This document shows positions 37,234-45,371 of a DNA stretch of 64,000 nt, piece after piece. Numbering within the stretch: position 1 is the first letter of the stretch; the number at the start of each line of letters is the position of its first letter. The notes under the pieces were generated by a model. That model worked only from the letters and a program-made list of their open reading frames with translations. It made no database searches and was not told the origin of the DNA. Both the position numbers and the translations under genes were made by a program. The stretch lies in the NCBI RefSeq assembly GCF_003627035.1, contig NZ_CP032626.1, forward strand, positions 620,001 through 684,000, written 5' to 3'. Origin of the DNA: Apilactobacillus bombintestini. Lineage in GTDB: Bacteria; Bacillota; Bacilli; Lactobacillales; Lactobacillaceae.

Positions 37234-38682
37234 ATGTTAAGTGATACTCAACTAAAAGAAAAACTTAAACATTGGTTCGGATTCAACGATTTTCGTCCTG
37301 GACAAAAGAAAGTAATTCAATCACTGCTAAATGCTAAAGATACGTTAGCTGTTTTACCTACTGGAACCGGGAAAACATTAATTTATCAATACTTTGGAAA
37401 AACTAATAATAAAATGGTTTTGATAGTTTCTCCATTAATTTCTTTAATGCAGGATCAAGTAGATAGAATGAGGTATTTAGGAGAAAAGAATACGATTGCA
37501 TTGACTTCTAGTCTTAATTGGATGGAAAAAAGACAAGTGATTAATTCTTTAAGTAGCTATAAATATGTATATGTATCACCTGAAATGCTTTCAAATGTGG
37601 ATGTTTTAAATGCATTAAGAAAGTGTTCAATAGGGTTGATGGTAATTGATGAAGCACATTGTATTAATCAATGGGGACCTGATTTTCGTCCAGAATACTT
37701 AAATTTAAAGAATATTATAAGTAAACTAGGTCATCCATTAATGTTGTTACTGACTGCTACTGCTTCAAATAGAGTTATAGATGATATTAAGGAAAAATTA
37801 GCACTTCCGCAGGTTCATACTATAAAATATTCTACTAATCGTCCTAATATATTATTATCAGTTGAAAAATTTATGGATATGACTGATAAAAATGAACGGT
37901 TATTAAGTTTGGTTGAAAAATTAACTAAACCAGGGATTATTTACTTTTCTAGCAAAAAAGTCGCTGATGCTACTCAAGAATGGTTAAGTAGCAAGACCAA
38001 CTTTCGTATTGAAGTTTATCATGCTGATTTAGATACAGATACACGATATCGTATCCAACATCAATTTATGGATGATCAAATTGACATTATTTGTGCAACC
38101 AGCGCATTTGGAATGGGAATAGATAAAAATAATATTAGATTCGTTATACACTATCATGTTCCATCTAACTTGGAATCATATGTTCAAGAAATGGGTAGAG
38201 CCGGTAGAGATGGCGAAAAGAGTGTATCTATTATCTTGTATAAAGAAAATGATGAAATCCTACAAAGAAACTTTGTGGATGAGACTATTCCTACTGATCA
38301 AATGATTGACTTTTTCTATAAACATGCCAAACAATTAAAAAATAACCAAATGGATGAAAAAAGTGAATTGATAGATTACTATTTAGAAAATGGTTATTCT
38401 GCAACAGATACCATTAATTTATTTAGTGAAAGAAAAATAAGTCAATTTAGAGCTTTGAGAGCAATGATAGGATATGTTAAAACTGATGATTGTAGACGAA
38501 AATATTTATTGAAATATTTTAATGAAGATTACAATAATCATAATGAAAATTGTTGCGACGGACTAAATACTCAATTGAATTTGCAGGATAATGGCTTGTT
38601 GAAAGGAATTAATCCTTACAAAAACCATAAAAATAATAAAAAATGGCAAGATATAGTGAAAACTCTTTTTTATAACAATTAA
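37234..38682 (+). CDS. recQ: RecQ-family ATP-dependent DNA helicase
   Basis: Superfamily 2 3'-5' helicase of 482 residues. Motif 0 FRPGQKKVIQ, Walker A PTGTGKT, Walker B box IDEAHC, motif III LTATAS and motif VI QEMGRAGRDG are intact. The zinc-binding cysteines are present (CRRKYLL and NCCDG), but the protein ends soon after, so there is no winged-helix RQC or HRDC domain; this is the short RecS-like form. ATG 37234 follows AGGAG; TTG 37231 is less likely. It directly follows the YpbB-like gene. Confidence 0.93.
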   Translation: MLSDTQLKEKLKHWFGFNDFRPGQKKVIQSLLNAKDTLAVLPTGTGKTLIYQYFGKTNNKMVLIVSPLISLMQDQVDRMRYLGEKNTIALTSSLNWMEKRQVINSLSSYKYVYVSPEMLSNVDVLNALRKCSIGLMVIDEAHCINQWGPDFRPEYLNLKNIISKLGHPLMLLLTATASNRVIDDIKEKLALPQVHTIKYSTNRPNILLSVEKFMDMTDKNERLLSLVEKLTKPGIIYFSSKKVADATQEWLSSKTNFRIEVYHADLDTDTRYRIQHQFMDDQIDIICATSAFGMGIDKNNIRFVIHYHVPSNLESYVQEMGRAGRDGEKSVSIILYKENDEILQRNFVDETIPTDQMIDFFYKHAKQLKNNQMDEKSELIDYYLENGYSATDTINLFSERKISQFRALRAMIGYVKTDDCRRKYLLKYFNEDYNNHNENCCDGLNTQLNLQDNGLLKGINPYKNHKNNKKWQDIVKTLFYNN

Positions 38683-38689
38683 TTTCATG

Positions 38690-38695
38690 TATAAT
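38690..38695 (+). promoter_or_regulatory. -10 element before the LysM gene
   Basis: A perfect TATAAT just after the recQ stop and 34 bases before the LysM start. No convincing -35. Confidence 0.4.
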
Positions 38696-38729
38696 TGGAA
38701 TTGTAAGAATTTAATAGGAGGTCATTATT

Positions 38730-39278
38730 TTGAATAATAACGACGATAATAATTCATTCTCACGAATGGAAATAAGAAAAAAGCACAGAAACCACAAATT
38801 AGTTGCTATTCTTTTGATTACAATTCTTGTGGTAATTGGGCTAAGTGCGTTAGCTTACGGGATGATTAGCAGTCCAAGTAATAATGACGTTAATAGTAAT
38901 GGAAATCAAACTACTAGTTCCAGCTCTAGTGTAGTATCTAGCAGCAGTTCTAGTAAGAGTAAAAAAGCTGCCAAAAGTAGTTCATCTATGATGTCATCAA
39001 GCTCATCAATGAGCAGTAATTCAGCATCTACTGTTTCTAAGGATAAAGAACAAAACAACAGTAATGCTGCAAGTGCATCATCACAAGCATCAAGCACCAA
39101 TAACAATACTCAAAGTTCTCATGAAAACAGTGGATACGCTGTTATTGGACAAGATGGTATGACTGATTTATACCAAGTATCAAGAAGATATGGTGTATCA
39201 GTTCAAGACTTAATGAAGATTAATGGTTTGAATAATGAAAATCATGTAACTGCAAACCAAAAAATTAGAGTAAGATAG
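38730..39278 (+). CDS. Single-pass membrane protein with serine-rich stalk and LysM domain
   Basis: 182 residues: a basic cytoplasmic N terminus, one transmembrane helix (about 28-48), a long low-complexity Ser/Asn/Lys linker (about 50-132), and one C-terminal LysM domain (about 136-182; GQDGMTDLYQVSRRYGVSVQDLMKINGL). Expected to sit in the membrane and bind peptidoglycan across the wall. It resembles YpbE of Bacillus in both domain order and position next to recQ. The start is a TTG with GGAGG eight bases upstream. Confidence 0.85.
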   Translation: MNNNDDNNSFSRMEIRKKHRNHKLVAILLITILVVIGLSALAYGMISSPSNNDVNSNGNQTTSSSSSVVSSSSSSKSKKAAKSSSSMMSSSSSMSSNSASTVSKDKEQNNSNAASASSQASSTNNNTQSSHENSGYAVIGQDGMTDLYQVSRRYGVSVQDLMKINGLNNENHVTANQKIRVR

Positions 39279-39293
39279 TTGAGTGGTGTTAAT

Positions 39294-39974
39294 ATGAATG
39301 ATGAAAAATTACAAGTAGCTATTGATGGACCTGCATCAGCAGGAAAAAGTACTGTAGCTAAGCTAGTTGCTGCAAAGTTTTCTTATGTTTATTGTGATAC
39401 AGGTGCTATGTATCGTTCAACAACCTTGAAAGCATTGCGCAATGGGTATAAATTAGATGATGAAGCTTCCATATTGAAAATGTTAGCTAATACTGAGATT
39501 ACTTTTAAACCTGGTGAAAAACAACAAAAAGTTTTTGTTGACGGTGAAGAAGTTACTAACGACATACGTCAAGAAAACGTTACAAATAATGTTTCAACAG
39601 TTGCTAGTTTAAGTGGTGTTAGAAAAGAATTAGTAAATAGACAACAACAAATTGCTGCTGCCGGTGGCATTGTTATGGATGGCCGCGATATTGGAACTAC
39701 AGTTTTACCAGATGCTAAAGTTAAAATCTTTTTAATTGCTAGTGTTGATGAACGTGCTGAACGCCGTTTTAAGGATAACGCTGAAAAGGGCATTCATGTT
39801 CCATTAGAAAAATTAAAGCAAGAAATTGAAGAAAGAGATTACAAAGACTCTCATAGAAAGGTTTCACCTTTAACCAAAGCAGATGATGCTAAGGAAATTG
39901 ATACAACTTCAATGTCAATTGAAGATGTAGTGAATGCTATTTCTAATGAAATTGTTAAAAAACAATCTGTATAA
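39294..39974 (+). CDS. cmk: Cytidylate kinase
   Basis: Phosphorylates CMP/dCMP to the diphosphates for nucleic acid synthesis. 226 residues; P-loop GPASAGKST and the NMP-binding segments YCDTGAMYRSTT and MDGRDIGTTV are intact. The frame opens at TTG 39279, directly after the LysM stop; ATG 39294 gives the family N terminus. It is followed by rpsA, the common cmk-rpsA pair. Confidence 0.96.
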   Translation: MNDEKLQVAIDGPASAGKSTVAKLVAAKFSYVYCDTGAMYRSTTLKALRNGYKLDDEASILKMLANTEITFKPGEKQQKVFVDGEEVTNDIRQENVTNNVSTVASLSGVRKELVNRQQQIAAAGGIVMDGRDIGTTVLPDAKVKIFLIASVDERAERRFKDNAEKGIHVPLEKLKQEIEERDYKDSHRKVSPLTKADDAKEIDTTSMSIEDVVNAISNEIVKKQSV

Positions 39975-40051
39975 TTTAATCATTAAACTAGATTTTATTA
40001 ATAACATAGTCTAAAATATTAAGTATAGTAGTCTCAAGGAGGAAATATCAG

Positions 40052-41269
40052 ATGAGTGAATCAGATGAACAAACAAACAAAGATTTATTAAAAGCCTTGG
40101 ATAGTGTGGACCAAGTTGAAATTAACGAAGTTGTTAGTGGTGAAATTTTAGCCATTGACAATGATCATCAATTAATTATTGGTATCGATAATTCAGGTGT
40201 AGAAGGAGTTGTTCCTCGTCGTGAATTATCATCACAACCAGTTGATGATGTAGAAAGCAAATTTAAAGTTGGAGACAAGGGTAAATTTGTTGTAGTTTCA
40301 CGTATTGGTGATGACAAAGAAGGCGGAAGTTTTCTTCTATCAATCCGTCGTCTAGAAGAACGTAAAGTTTGGGACGAACTAAAAGCTAAAGCTGAAAATG
40401 ATGAAACTATTAACGTTACAGTTAAAAATGCTGTACGTGGTGGTTTAGTAGTTGACGCTGGTGTTCGTGGATTTATCCCTGCATCAATGATTACTAATCA
40501 TTTTGTAAGAAACTTAAACCAATACAATGGACAACAATTCGAATGCAAGATTGTTGAAATTGTTCCAGAAAAGAACAGATTAGTTCTATCACACAGTGAA
40601 GTTGTTGCTAAGAACGAAGAAGAAGCACGTGAAAAAGTTATGAGTAACTTAAACGTCGGTGACGTTGTAGAAGGAAAAGTTGCTCGTATGACTGATTTTG
40701 GTGCATTCGTTGATCTTGGCGGTGTTGATGGATTAGTTCACGTTTCTGAAATTTCATACGAACGAGTAAACAAACCATCAGACGTTCTAAAGAACGGTCA
40801 AGATGTTAAAGTTAAGGTTATCGCTATGGATGAAGAACGTGGCCGTATTTCATTATCAATCAAACAAACTATGCCACAACCATGGGATACTGTTGAAGAA
40901 AAAGCACCTAAAGGTAGTACAGTTAAAGTAACTATCAAGCGTCTTGTTGACTTTGGTGCCTTTGCTGAAGTAATTCCTGGTGTTGAAGGATTAATTCACA
41001 TTTCACAAATTTCACACAAGCATGTTAATACACCTTCTGATGTATTAAAGGTTGGTCAAGTTGTTGATGCTAAGGTTCTAGATGTTAACCCAGCAGAAAA
41101 ACGTTTAGCTCTATCATTAAGAGCTCTTGAACCAGAAGAAGAAAATGAAAAAGATTCAAGTGATAATGTTGAAACTACTGATAACGCTACCGAAGATGCT
41201 CCTGAAGAAGAAAATGGTTTCACTTTAGGTGACATTGTTGGTAAAGGATTAGACGAAGATAATCAATAA
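40052..41269 (+). CDS. rpsA: 30S ribosomal protein S1 homologue
   Basis: RNA-binding protein with four S1 OB-fold repeats (about 20-90, 105-170, 190-260, 275-345) and an acidic C-terminal tail; 405 residues. The repeats are easily seen as GxVxRMTDFGAFVDLGGVDGLVHVS-like blocks. Firmicutes S1 homologues are shorter than the E. coli protein and their role on the ribosome is less certain. AAGGAGG precedes the ATG. A strong terminator follows. Confidence 0.95.
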   Translation: MSESDEQTNKDLLKALDSVDQVEINEVVSGEILAIDNDHQLIIGIDNSGVEGVVPRRELSSQPVDDVESKFKVGDKGKFVVVSRIGDDKEGGSFLLSIRRLEERKVWDELKAKAENDETINVTVKNAVRGGLVVDAGVRGFIPASMITNHFVRNLNQYNGQQFECKIVEIVPEKNRLVLSHSEVVAKNEEEAREKVMSNLNVGDVVEGKVARMTDFGAFVDLGGVDGLVHVSEISYERVNKPSDVLKNGQDVKVKVIAMDEERGRISLSIKQTMPQPWDTVEEKAPKGSTVKVTIKRLVDFGAFAEVIPGVEGLIHISQISHKHVNTPSDVLKVGQVVDAKVLDVNPAEKRLALSLRALEPEEENEKDSSDNVETTDNATEDAPEEENGFTLGDIVGKGLDEDNQ

Positions 41270-41286
41270 TTACTATAATCTTTAAA

Positions 41287-41320
41287 AATATCCTTCATTA
41301 TTTTTGAAGGATATTTTTTT
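41287..41320 (+). terminator. Terminator after rpsA
   Basis: AATATCCTTCA (41287-41297) pairs with TGAAGGATATT (41305-41315), followed by T5. Confidence 0.9.
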
Positions 41321-41346
41321 AATTAAGAAAAGAAAGGGTGAATTGA

Positions 41347-42654
41347 ATGGGTTTACCTACAGTTGCAATTGTTGGTCGTCCTAATGTCGGAAAATCAACA
41401 ATATTTAATAGAATTGCGGGGGAAAGAATTTCTATCGTTGAAGATACCCCTGGAGTTACTCGAGACAGAATATATTCACATGGTGAATGGTTAGGTCATG
41501 AATTTAGTATGATCGATACTGGTGGTATTGAAATTAGTGATCAACCATTTGTAAAACAAATTAAGGCTCAAGCAGAAGTTGCCATGGAAGAAGCCGATGT
41601 AATTATTTTCATGGTTAATGGTAAGGAAGGTATAACTAATGCTGACGATTATATAGCTAGAATGTTATACCGTACTAATAAACCAGTTGTATTAGCAGTA
41701 AACAAAGTAGATAACTTTGAAAGCCGTGCTAACATTTATGATTTCTATTCACTAGGTTTAGGAGATCCATACCCTATCTCAGGTGCCCACGGATTAGGAT
41801 TGGGTGACTTGTTGGATGAAGTAATTAAGAACTTCTCCGAAGAAACTGATAATAGTGATGATAATAATATTCGTTTCAGTTTAATTGGACGTCCTAATGT
41901 TGGAAAATCATCATTGGTTAATGCCATTTTAGGTGAAAATCGTGTAATTGTATCTAACGTAGCCGGAACTACCAGAGACGCTATAAATACAGAATTTACA
42001 AGTGATGGTCAAGACTTCACTATGGTGGATACTGCAGGATTAAGAAAACGTGGTAAAGTATATGAAAATACTGAACGTTATTCTGTATTACGTGCTATGA
42101 AGGCAATTGATAATAGTGACGTTGCTTTAATAGTATTAAATGCCGAAGAAGGTATTCGTGAACAAGATAAGCGTATTGCTGGATATGCTCATGAAGGTGG
42201 TAAAGGTGTTGTTATCATCGTAAATAAATGGGATACACTAAAGAAAACCAGCAGTACACAACGTGAATTTGAAGCAGGTATCAGAAGTCAATTCCAATAC
42301 CTATCATATGCGCCTATTTTGTTTGTATCCGCGTTAACTAAGCAAAGATTAAACAAGATACCAGCGTTAATTAAACGTGTACATGCTAACCATGCAAAAC
42401 GTATTTCTTCATCTGCATTGAATGATGTATTAATGGATGCTATTGCTATGACTCCAACACCAAGTATTAATGGTAAGAAGCTTAGAATCTACTATGCAAC
42501 TCAAGTTAAGAGTGAACCACCTACTATTGTTGTATTTGTTAATGATGTAGAATTAATGCATTTTTCATACAGTAGATATCTAGAAAACCAAATTAGAGAG
42601 CAATTTGATTTTATGGGAACACCTATTAAAATCATTACTAGAAAACGTAAATAA
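41347..42654 (+). CDS. der: GTPase Der (EngA)
   Basis: Ribosome-assembly GTPase acting on the 50S subunit. 435 residues with two tandem GTPase domains (G1 GRPNVGKST at about 10 and GRPNVGKSS at about 182) and a C-terminal KH-like domain (about 355-435). Intact G3 (DTGG, DTAG) and G4 (NKVD, NKWD) motifs. AAAGGGTG ribosome site. Lies between rpsA and hup as in other lactobacilli. Confidence 0.98.
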   Translation: MGLPTVAIVGRPNVGKSTIFNRIAGERISIVEDTPGVTRDRIYSHGEWLGHEFSMIDTGGIEISDQPFVKQIKAQAEVAMEEADVIIFMVNGKEGITNADDYIARMLYRTNKPVVLAVNKVDNFESRANIYDFYSLGLGDPYPISGAHGLGLGDLLDEVIKNFSEETDNSDDNNIRFSLIGRPNVGKSSLVNAILGENRVIVSNVAGTTRDAINTEFTSDGQDFTMVDTAGLRKRGKVYENTERYSVLRAMKAIDNSDVALIVLNAEEGIREQDKRIAGYAHEGGKGVVIIVNKWDTLKKTSSTQREFEAGIRSQFQYLSYAPILFVSALTKQRLNKIPALIKRVHANHAKRISSSALNDVLMDAIAMTPTPSINGKKLRIYYATQVKSEPPTIVVFVNDVELMHFSYSRYLENQIREQFDFMGTPIKIITRKRK

Positions 42655-42710
42655 TCTTCAAAATTAGCACATTTTTTTAACTAAATGTAAGTTAAAATGT
42701 AATAAAATTG

Positions 42711-42739
42711 TTGAATTGTGGGCGTTTATGTGATATTTT
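42711..42739 (+). promoter_or_regulatory. Likely promoter of hup
   Basis: TTGAAT (42711-42716), 17-base spacer and TATTTT (42734-42739) preceded by TGA, an extended -10. The transcript would have a leader of about 75 bases. A palindrome GTGATCAC lies at 42766-42773. Confidence 0.5.
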
Positions 42740-42777
42740 GAATAAGTGTAATGACATTAATTGTTGTGATCACGTAT

Positions 42778-42801
42778 TTCGAGAGATTTTTATCTTTCGA
42801 A
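42778..42801 (+). promoter_or_regulatory. Leader hairpin just before the hup ribosome site
   Basis: TTCGAGAGAT (42778-42787) pairs with ATCTTTCGAA (42792-42801) through ten pairs (one wobble) around a TTTT loop. It ends five bases before the GGGAGGTGA ribosome site. There is no T run, so it is not a terminator. Confidence 0.6.
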
Positions 42802-42820
42802 TTATTGGGAGGTGAAATAC

Positions 42821-43096
42821 ATGGCTAACAAGGCAGAATTAGTAAGTAGCGTAGCTGCAAAAACTGGTTTAACTAAGAAGGATGCAACTTCAGCTGTTGA
42901 TGCTGTATTCGAATCAGTTCAAGACAACTTAGCTAAGGGTGAAAAGGTACAACTAATCGGTTTTGGTAACTTCGAAGTACGTCAACGTGCTGCTCGTAAG
43001 GGACGTAACCCTCAAACTGGTGCAGAAATTCAAATTCCTGCAAGCAAAGTACCTGCATTCAAACCAGGTAAAGCTTTAAAGGACGCTGTTAAATAA
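42821..43096 (+). CDS. hup: DNA-binding protein HU
   Basis: Histone-like nucleoid protein; 91 residues forming the standard dimer. [22 protein letters not shown] and [20 protein letters not shown] (the beta-arm that grips DNA) are clear. Codons are of the highly expressed type compared with neighbours. The frame opens at GTG 42812 within the ribosome site; ATG 42821 is the start. Own promoter and terminator. Confidence 0.98.
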   Translation: MANKAELVSSVAAKTGLTKKDATSAVDAVFESVQDNLAKGEKVQLIGFGNFEVRQRAARKGRNPQTGAEIQIPASKVPAFKPGKALKDAVK

Positions 43097-43112
43097 TAAC
43101 AGTATTACTTTT

Positions 43113-43150
43113 AAAAAGGCTGGTCCGACAGTTGTCGAACTAGCCTTTTT
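43113..43150 (+). terminator. Terminator after hup
   Basis: AAAAAGGCT (43113-43121) pairs with AGCCTTTTT (43142-43150), with inner imperfect pairing around CGACAGTTGTCG. A TATAAT for the next gene follows at 43154. Confidence 0.88.
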
Positions 43151-43177
43151 AAGTATAATTTAATGGGAGTGATAGTA

Positions 43178-44440
43178 TTGAGTTACTCTGAAAAAGCACT
43201 AGAATTGCTAGAAGCTGGAAAAATAGATGAATTTAATAAACAATATAATTTAGCCTTACACCATGATAATGATGAACTTCTATATTCTTTAGCAGAGGAA
43301 TTGTATTCTTATGGATTTACTGATCAAGCTAAAGAACTTTATGAAAAGCTTTTAAAAAAGTTTCCTGATGAAGATGAATTAAGAACAGATATTGCTGATA
43401 TATTAATTAGTGAAGGTAATACTGATGAAGCATTGGAAAAATTAAGTGAGATTAGTTCAGATTCACCTGCATATCTTCAATCTTTGATGGTACAAGCTGA
43501 TTTATACCAAACTCAAGGACTATTTGAAGTAAGCAAAGAAAAACTCTTAGAAGCTAAAAAAATAGCTCCTGACGAAGAAGTAGTATCTTTTGCGTTAGCT
43601 GAATTACTATACAATATGGGTGAGTATAATAAAGCTATCCCAGTATATCTTTCATTGATTAAGAAGGGGATTACTAATATTTCAGCTGTTAATTTAGTCG
43701 AAAGAATTGGTATTTCTTATGCAAATGATAGTAAGTTTGAAAACGCAATTGGATACTTAGAACAAATCAAAACTATTGATATGAATTCCGATGTTAAGTT
43801 TGAAACTGCCTTTACCTACCTACAATTAAAAGAATATGATCGCGCAATTGATATTTTCAAAGAATTAAGAGATAGTGATCCACAATACGCTACTCTTTAT
43901 CCATATTTAGGACAAGCGTTAGATAAGGTTAATAAACAAGAAGAATCATATCGTGCATTGCAAGAAGGTCTAGGAGTGGATGAATATAATGAAAAATTAT
44001 ATTTATTAGCTGCTCGTGAAGGCTTAAAACTTGCTAAAAATGATGAAGCATTAAGTTATTTACGTAAGGGTAATGAAATAAATCCAGATGACATCGAAAT
44101 AGTTCTTGAGTTATCCAATTTATTAGTTAACCAAGAAAACTATGAAGAAAATATTAAGTTATTAGATAGATATCTAGATAATCATGAATTAGATCCACAA
44201 TTCTATTGGAATCTAGCAATTTCATATGATAAGTTAGATAACTTAAAAGAAGCACACAAAAATTATATTGCTGCAAAACCATACTTCTCAGACAATGCTA
44301 CTTTCTTAAAACAAGCTGCATTGTTATGTAGAGAATATGGTGATCAAGATAATGCATCTCAATTATTGCGTAAATATGTTGAACTAGAACCAAATGATGA
44401 CGAAGCTGCATATTTATTAGACGAATACAGGGATGATTAA
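43178..44440 (+). CDS. Tetratricopeptide repeat protein (YpiA-like)
   Basis: 420-residue soluble protein made almost entirely of degenerate TPR helices; repeats are visible as ...AYLQLKEYDRAIDIFKELRDSDP... and similar blocks. Such proteins serve as scaffolds; the partner is unknown. A TPR protein of this size near hup and cca is common in lactobacilli. Start: the ORF opens at ATG 43163, but TTG 43178 has GGGAGTGA five bases upstream and is preferred. Its stop overlaps the stop of the convergent Xer-like gene. Confidence 0.82.
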   Translation: MSYSEKALELLEAGKIDEFNKQYNLALHHDNDELLYSLAEELYSYGFTDQAKELYEKLLKKFPDEDELRTDIADILISEGNTDEALEKLSEISSDSPAYLQSLMVQADLYQTQGLFEVSKEKLLEAKKIAPDEEVVSFALAELLYNMGEYNKAIPVYLSLIKKGITNISAVNLVERIGISYANDSKFENAIGYLEQIKTIDMNSDVKFETAFTYLQLKEYDRAIDIFKELRDSDPQYATLYPYLGQALDKVNKQEESYRALQEGLGVDEYNEKLYLLAAREGLKLAKNDEALSYLRKGNEINPDDIEIVLELSNLLVNQENYEENIKLLDRYLDNHELDPQFYWNLAISYDKLDNLKEAHKNYIAAKPYFSDNATFLKQAALLCREYGDQDNASQLLRKYVELEPNDDEAAYLLDEYRDD

Positions 44441-45273
44441 TTTTGATTAATCTGTTGGACTAATTTTTTATAATATACAACGGAAGATAAATCCAAATTT
44501 AAGTAATTAGATAATTCTAAATTGCTTAGGTTTGGATTTTTTTGTATATAATTTACTACGTAAGATTGAAATAAGTTGGATGGACTAAGAGAGAATCCAA
44601 GTATTTGTTCACTAGGTTTTAGATATTTATGCAATCCAGGAGTAGTAATGTGTGGATTAGAGGAAAGGCGTTGTTTTAAGAAAATGTCTTTGCTGTTTTG
44701 CTTTTCCTGAATGGGTTGAATAAAATTATTGAATTCTTGAATAAAAGATTTTTCTGCGTGTGATAGTTTTAAATTAGAAAGCTGTTTGTAGAAGTTAGGT
44801 TGTAAAATTTCGTCAACTTTATATCCCTTACTGATGAGTAAAATGGTCATTCTAGTATAGAAATGAAGGTTATCATTTTGCAAGATATTATCTATATTGG
44901 ATAACCAGTCTAGATTAATATGAGGTTTATCAGTATGTTTATGACTTTCCACATCGATTGTAGGAAGATTAGAATTAAGATGGTGAGTGAATAAGAAAGT
45001 GAAATAAACGTTAATGTGAGATAAAATTTTATTATAAGTGTTGTTATTGATTTGGCGTTTTTCTTGTGCCATAGCAAGATAATTTTCAATATCACGATTA
45101 AATAAATTATTAACTCTATGATCTTTTTGATAGGCTAAATTAAAATTAGATAAATAGTTAAATAAATCCATTAGTGTTTTAGAATATTCTTGTATAGTAA
45201 TTTCAGATAGTTGTTTATTAATTAGATATTTTTCAAAACTATCTTGATATGGATAATTATTTGGTTTAGTCAT
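44437..45273 (-). CDS. Xer-like tyrosine recombinase homologue without catalytic residues
   Basis: 278 residues, starting at the ATG 45273 behind AAAGGAGA (the frame is open to 45411 but overlaps the cca promoter). The N-terminal part (12-100; SFEKYLINKQLSEITIQEYS) looks like the SAM-like core-binding domain of Xer proteins. In the C-terminal domain the fold pattern is kept but catalytic positions are changed: box I Arg is Lys152 (SKGYKVDEIL), His-x-Leu-Arg-His is Ser232-x-Leu-Phe-Gln236, and the LGH histidine is lost; a Tyr pair (267-268) remains. It is probably a DNA-binding, non-recombining relative. The reading frame is intact and has a good ribosome site, so it is unlikely to be a simple pseudogene. 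Assignment rests on pattern similarity by eye. Confidence 0.65.
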   Translation of the reverse strand: MTKPNNYPYQDSFEKYLINKQLSEITIQEYSKTLMDLFNYLSNFNLAYQKDHRVNNLFNRDIENYLAMAQEKRQINNNTYNKILSHINVYFTFLFTHHLNSNLPTIDVESHKHTDKPHINLDWLSNIDNILQNDNLHFYTRMTILLISKGYKVDEILQPNFYKQLSNLKLSHAEKSFIQEFNNFIQPIQEKQNSKDIFLKQRLSSNPHITTPGLHKYLKPSEQILGFSLSPSNLFQSYVVNYIQKNPNLSNLELSNYLNLDLSSVVYYKKLVQQINQN

Positions 45274-45310
45274 TATTAAATCTCCTTTGTATTTATAATT
45301 TATTAGTTTA

Positions 45311-45340
45311 TTGAAAGTTGTGGTCTTAATCTGGTAATAT
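45311..45340 (+). promoter_or_regulatory. Promoter of cca
   Basis: TTGAAA (45311-45316), 18-base spacer, TAATAT (45335-45340) with an extended TGG before it. It faces away from the Xer-like gene, whose start is 38 bases upstream. Confidence 0.65.
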
Positions 45341-45371
45341 TTAATATAGAATGATTGAGGTAGGTATAAAA

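Noticed and set aside
38906-39106. Leucine-rich minus-strand frame opposite the LysM gene
   Set aside because: It is the reverse reading of serine codons in the low-complexity linker, not a membrane protein.
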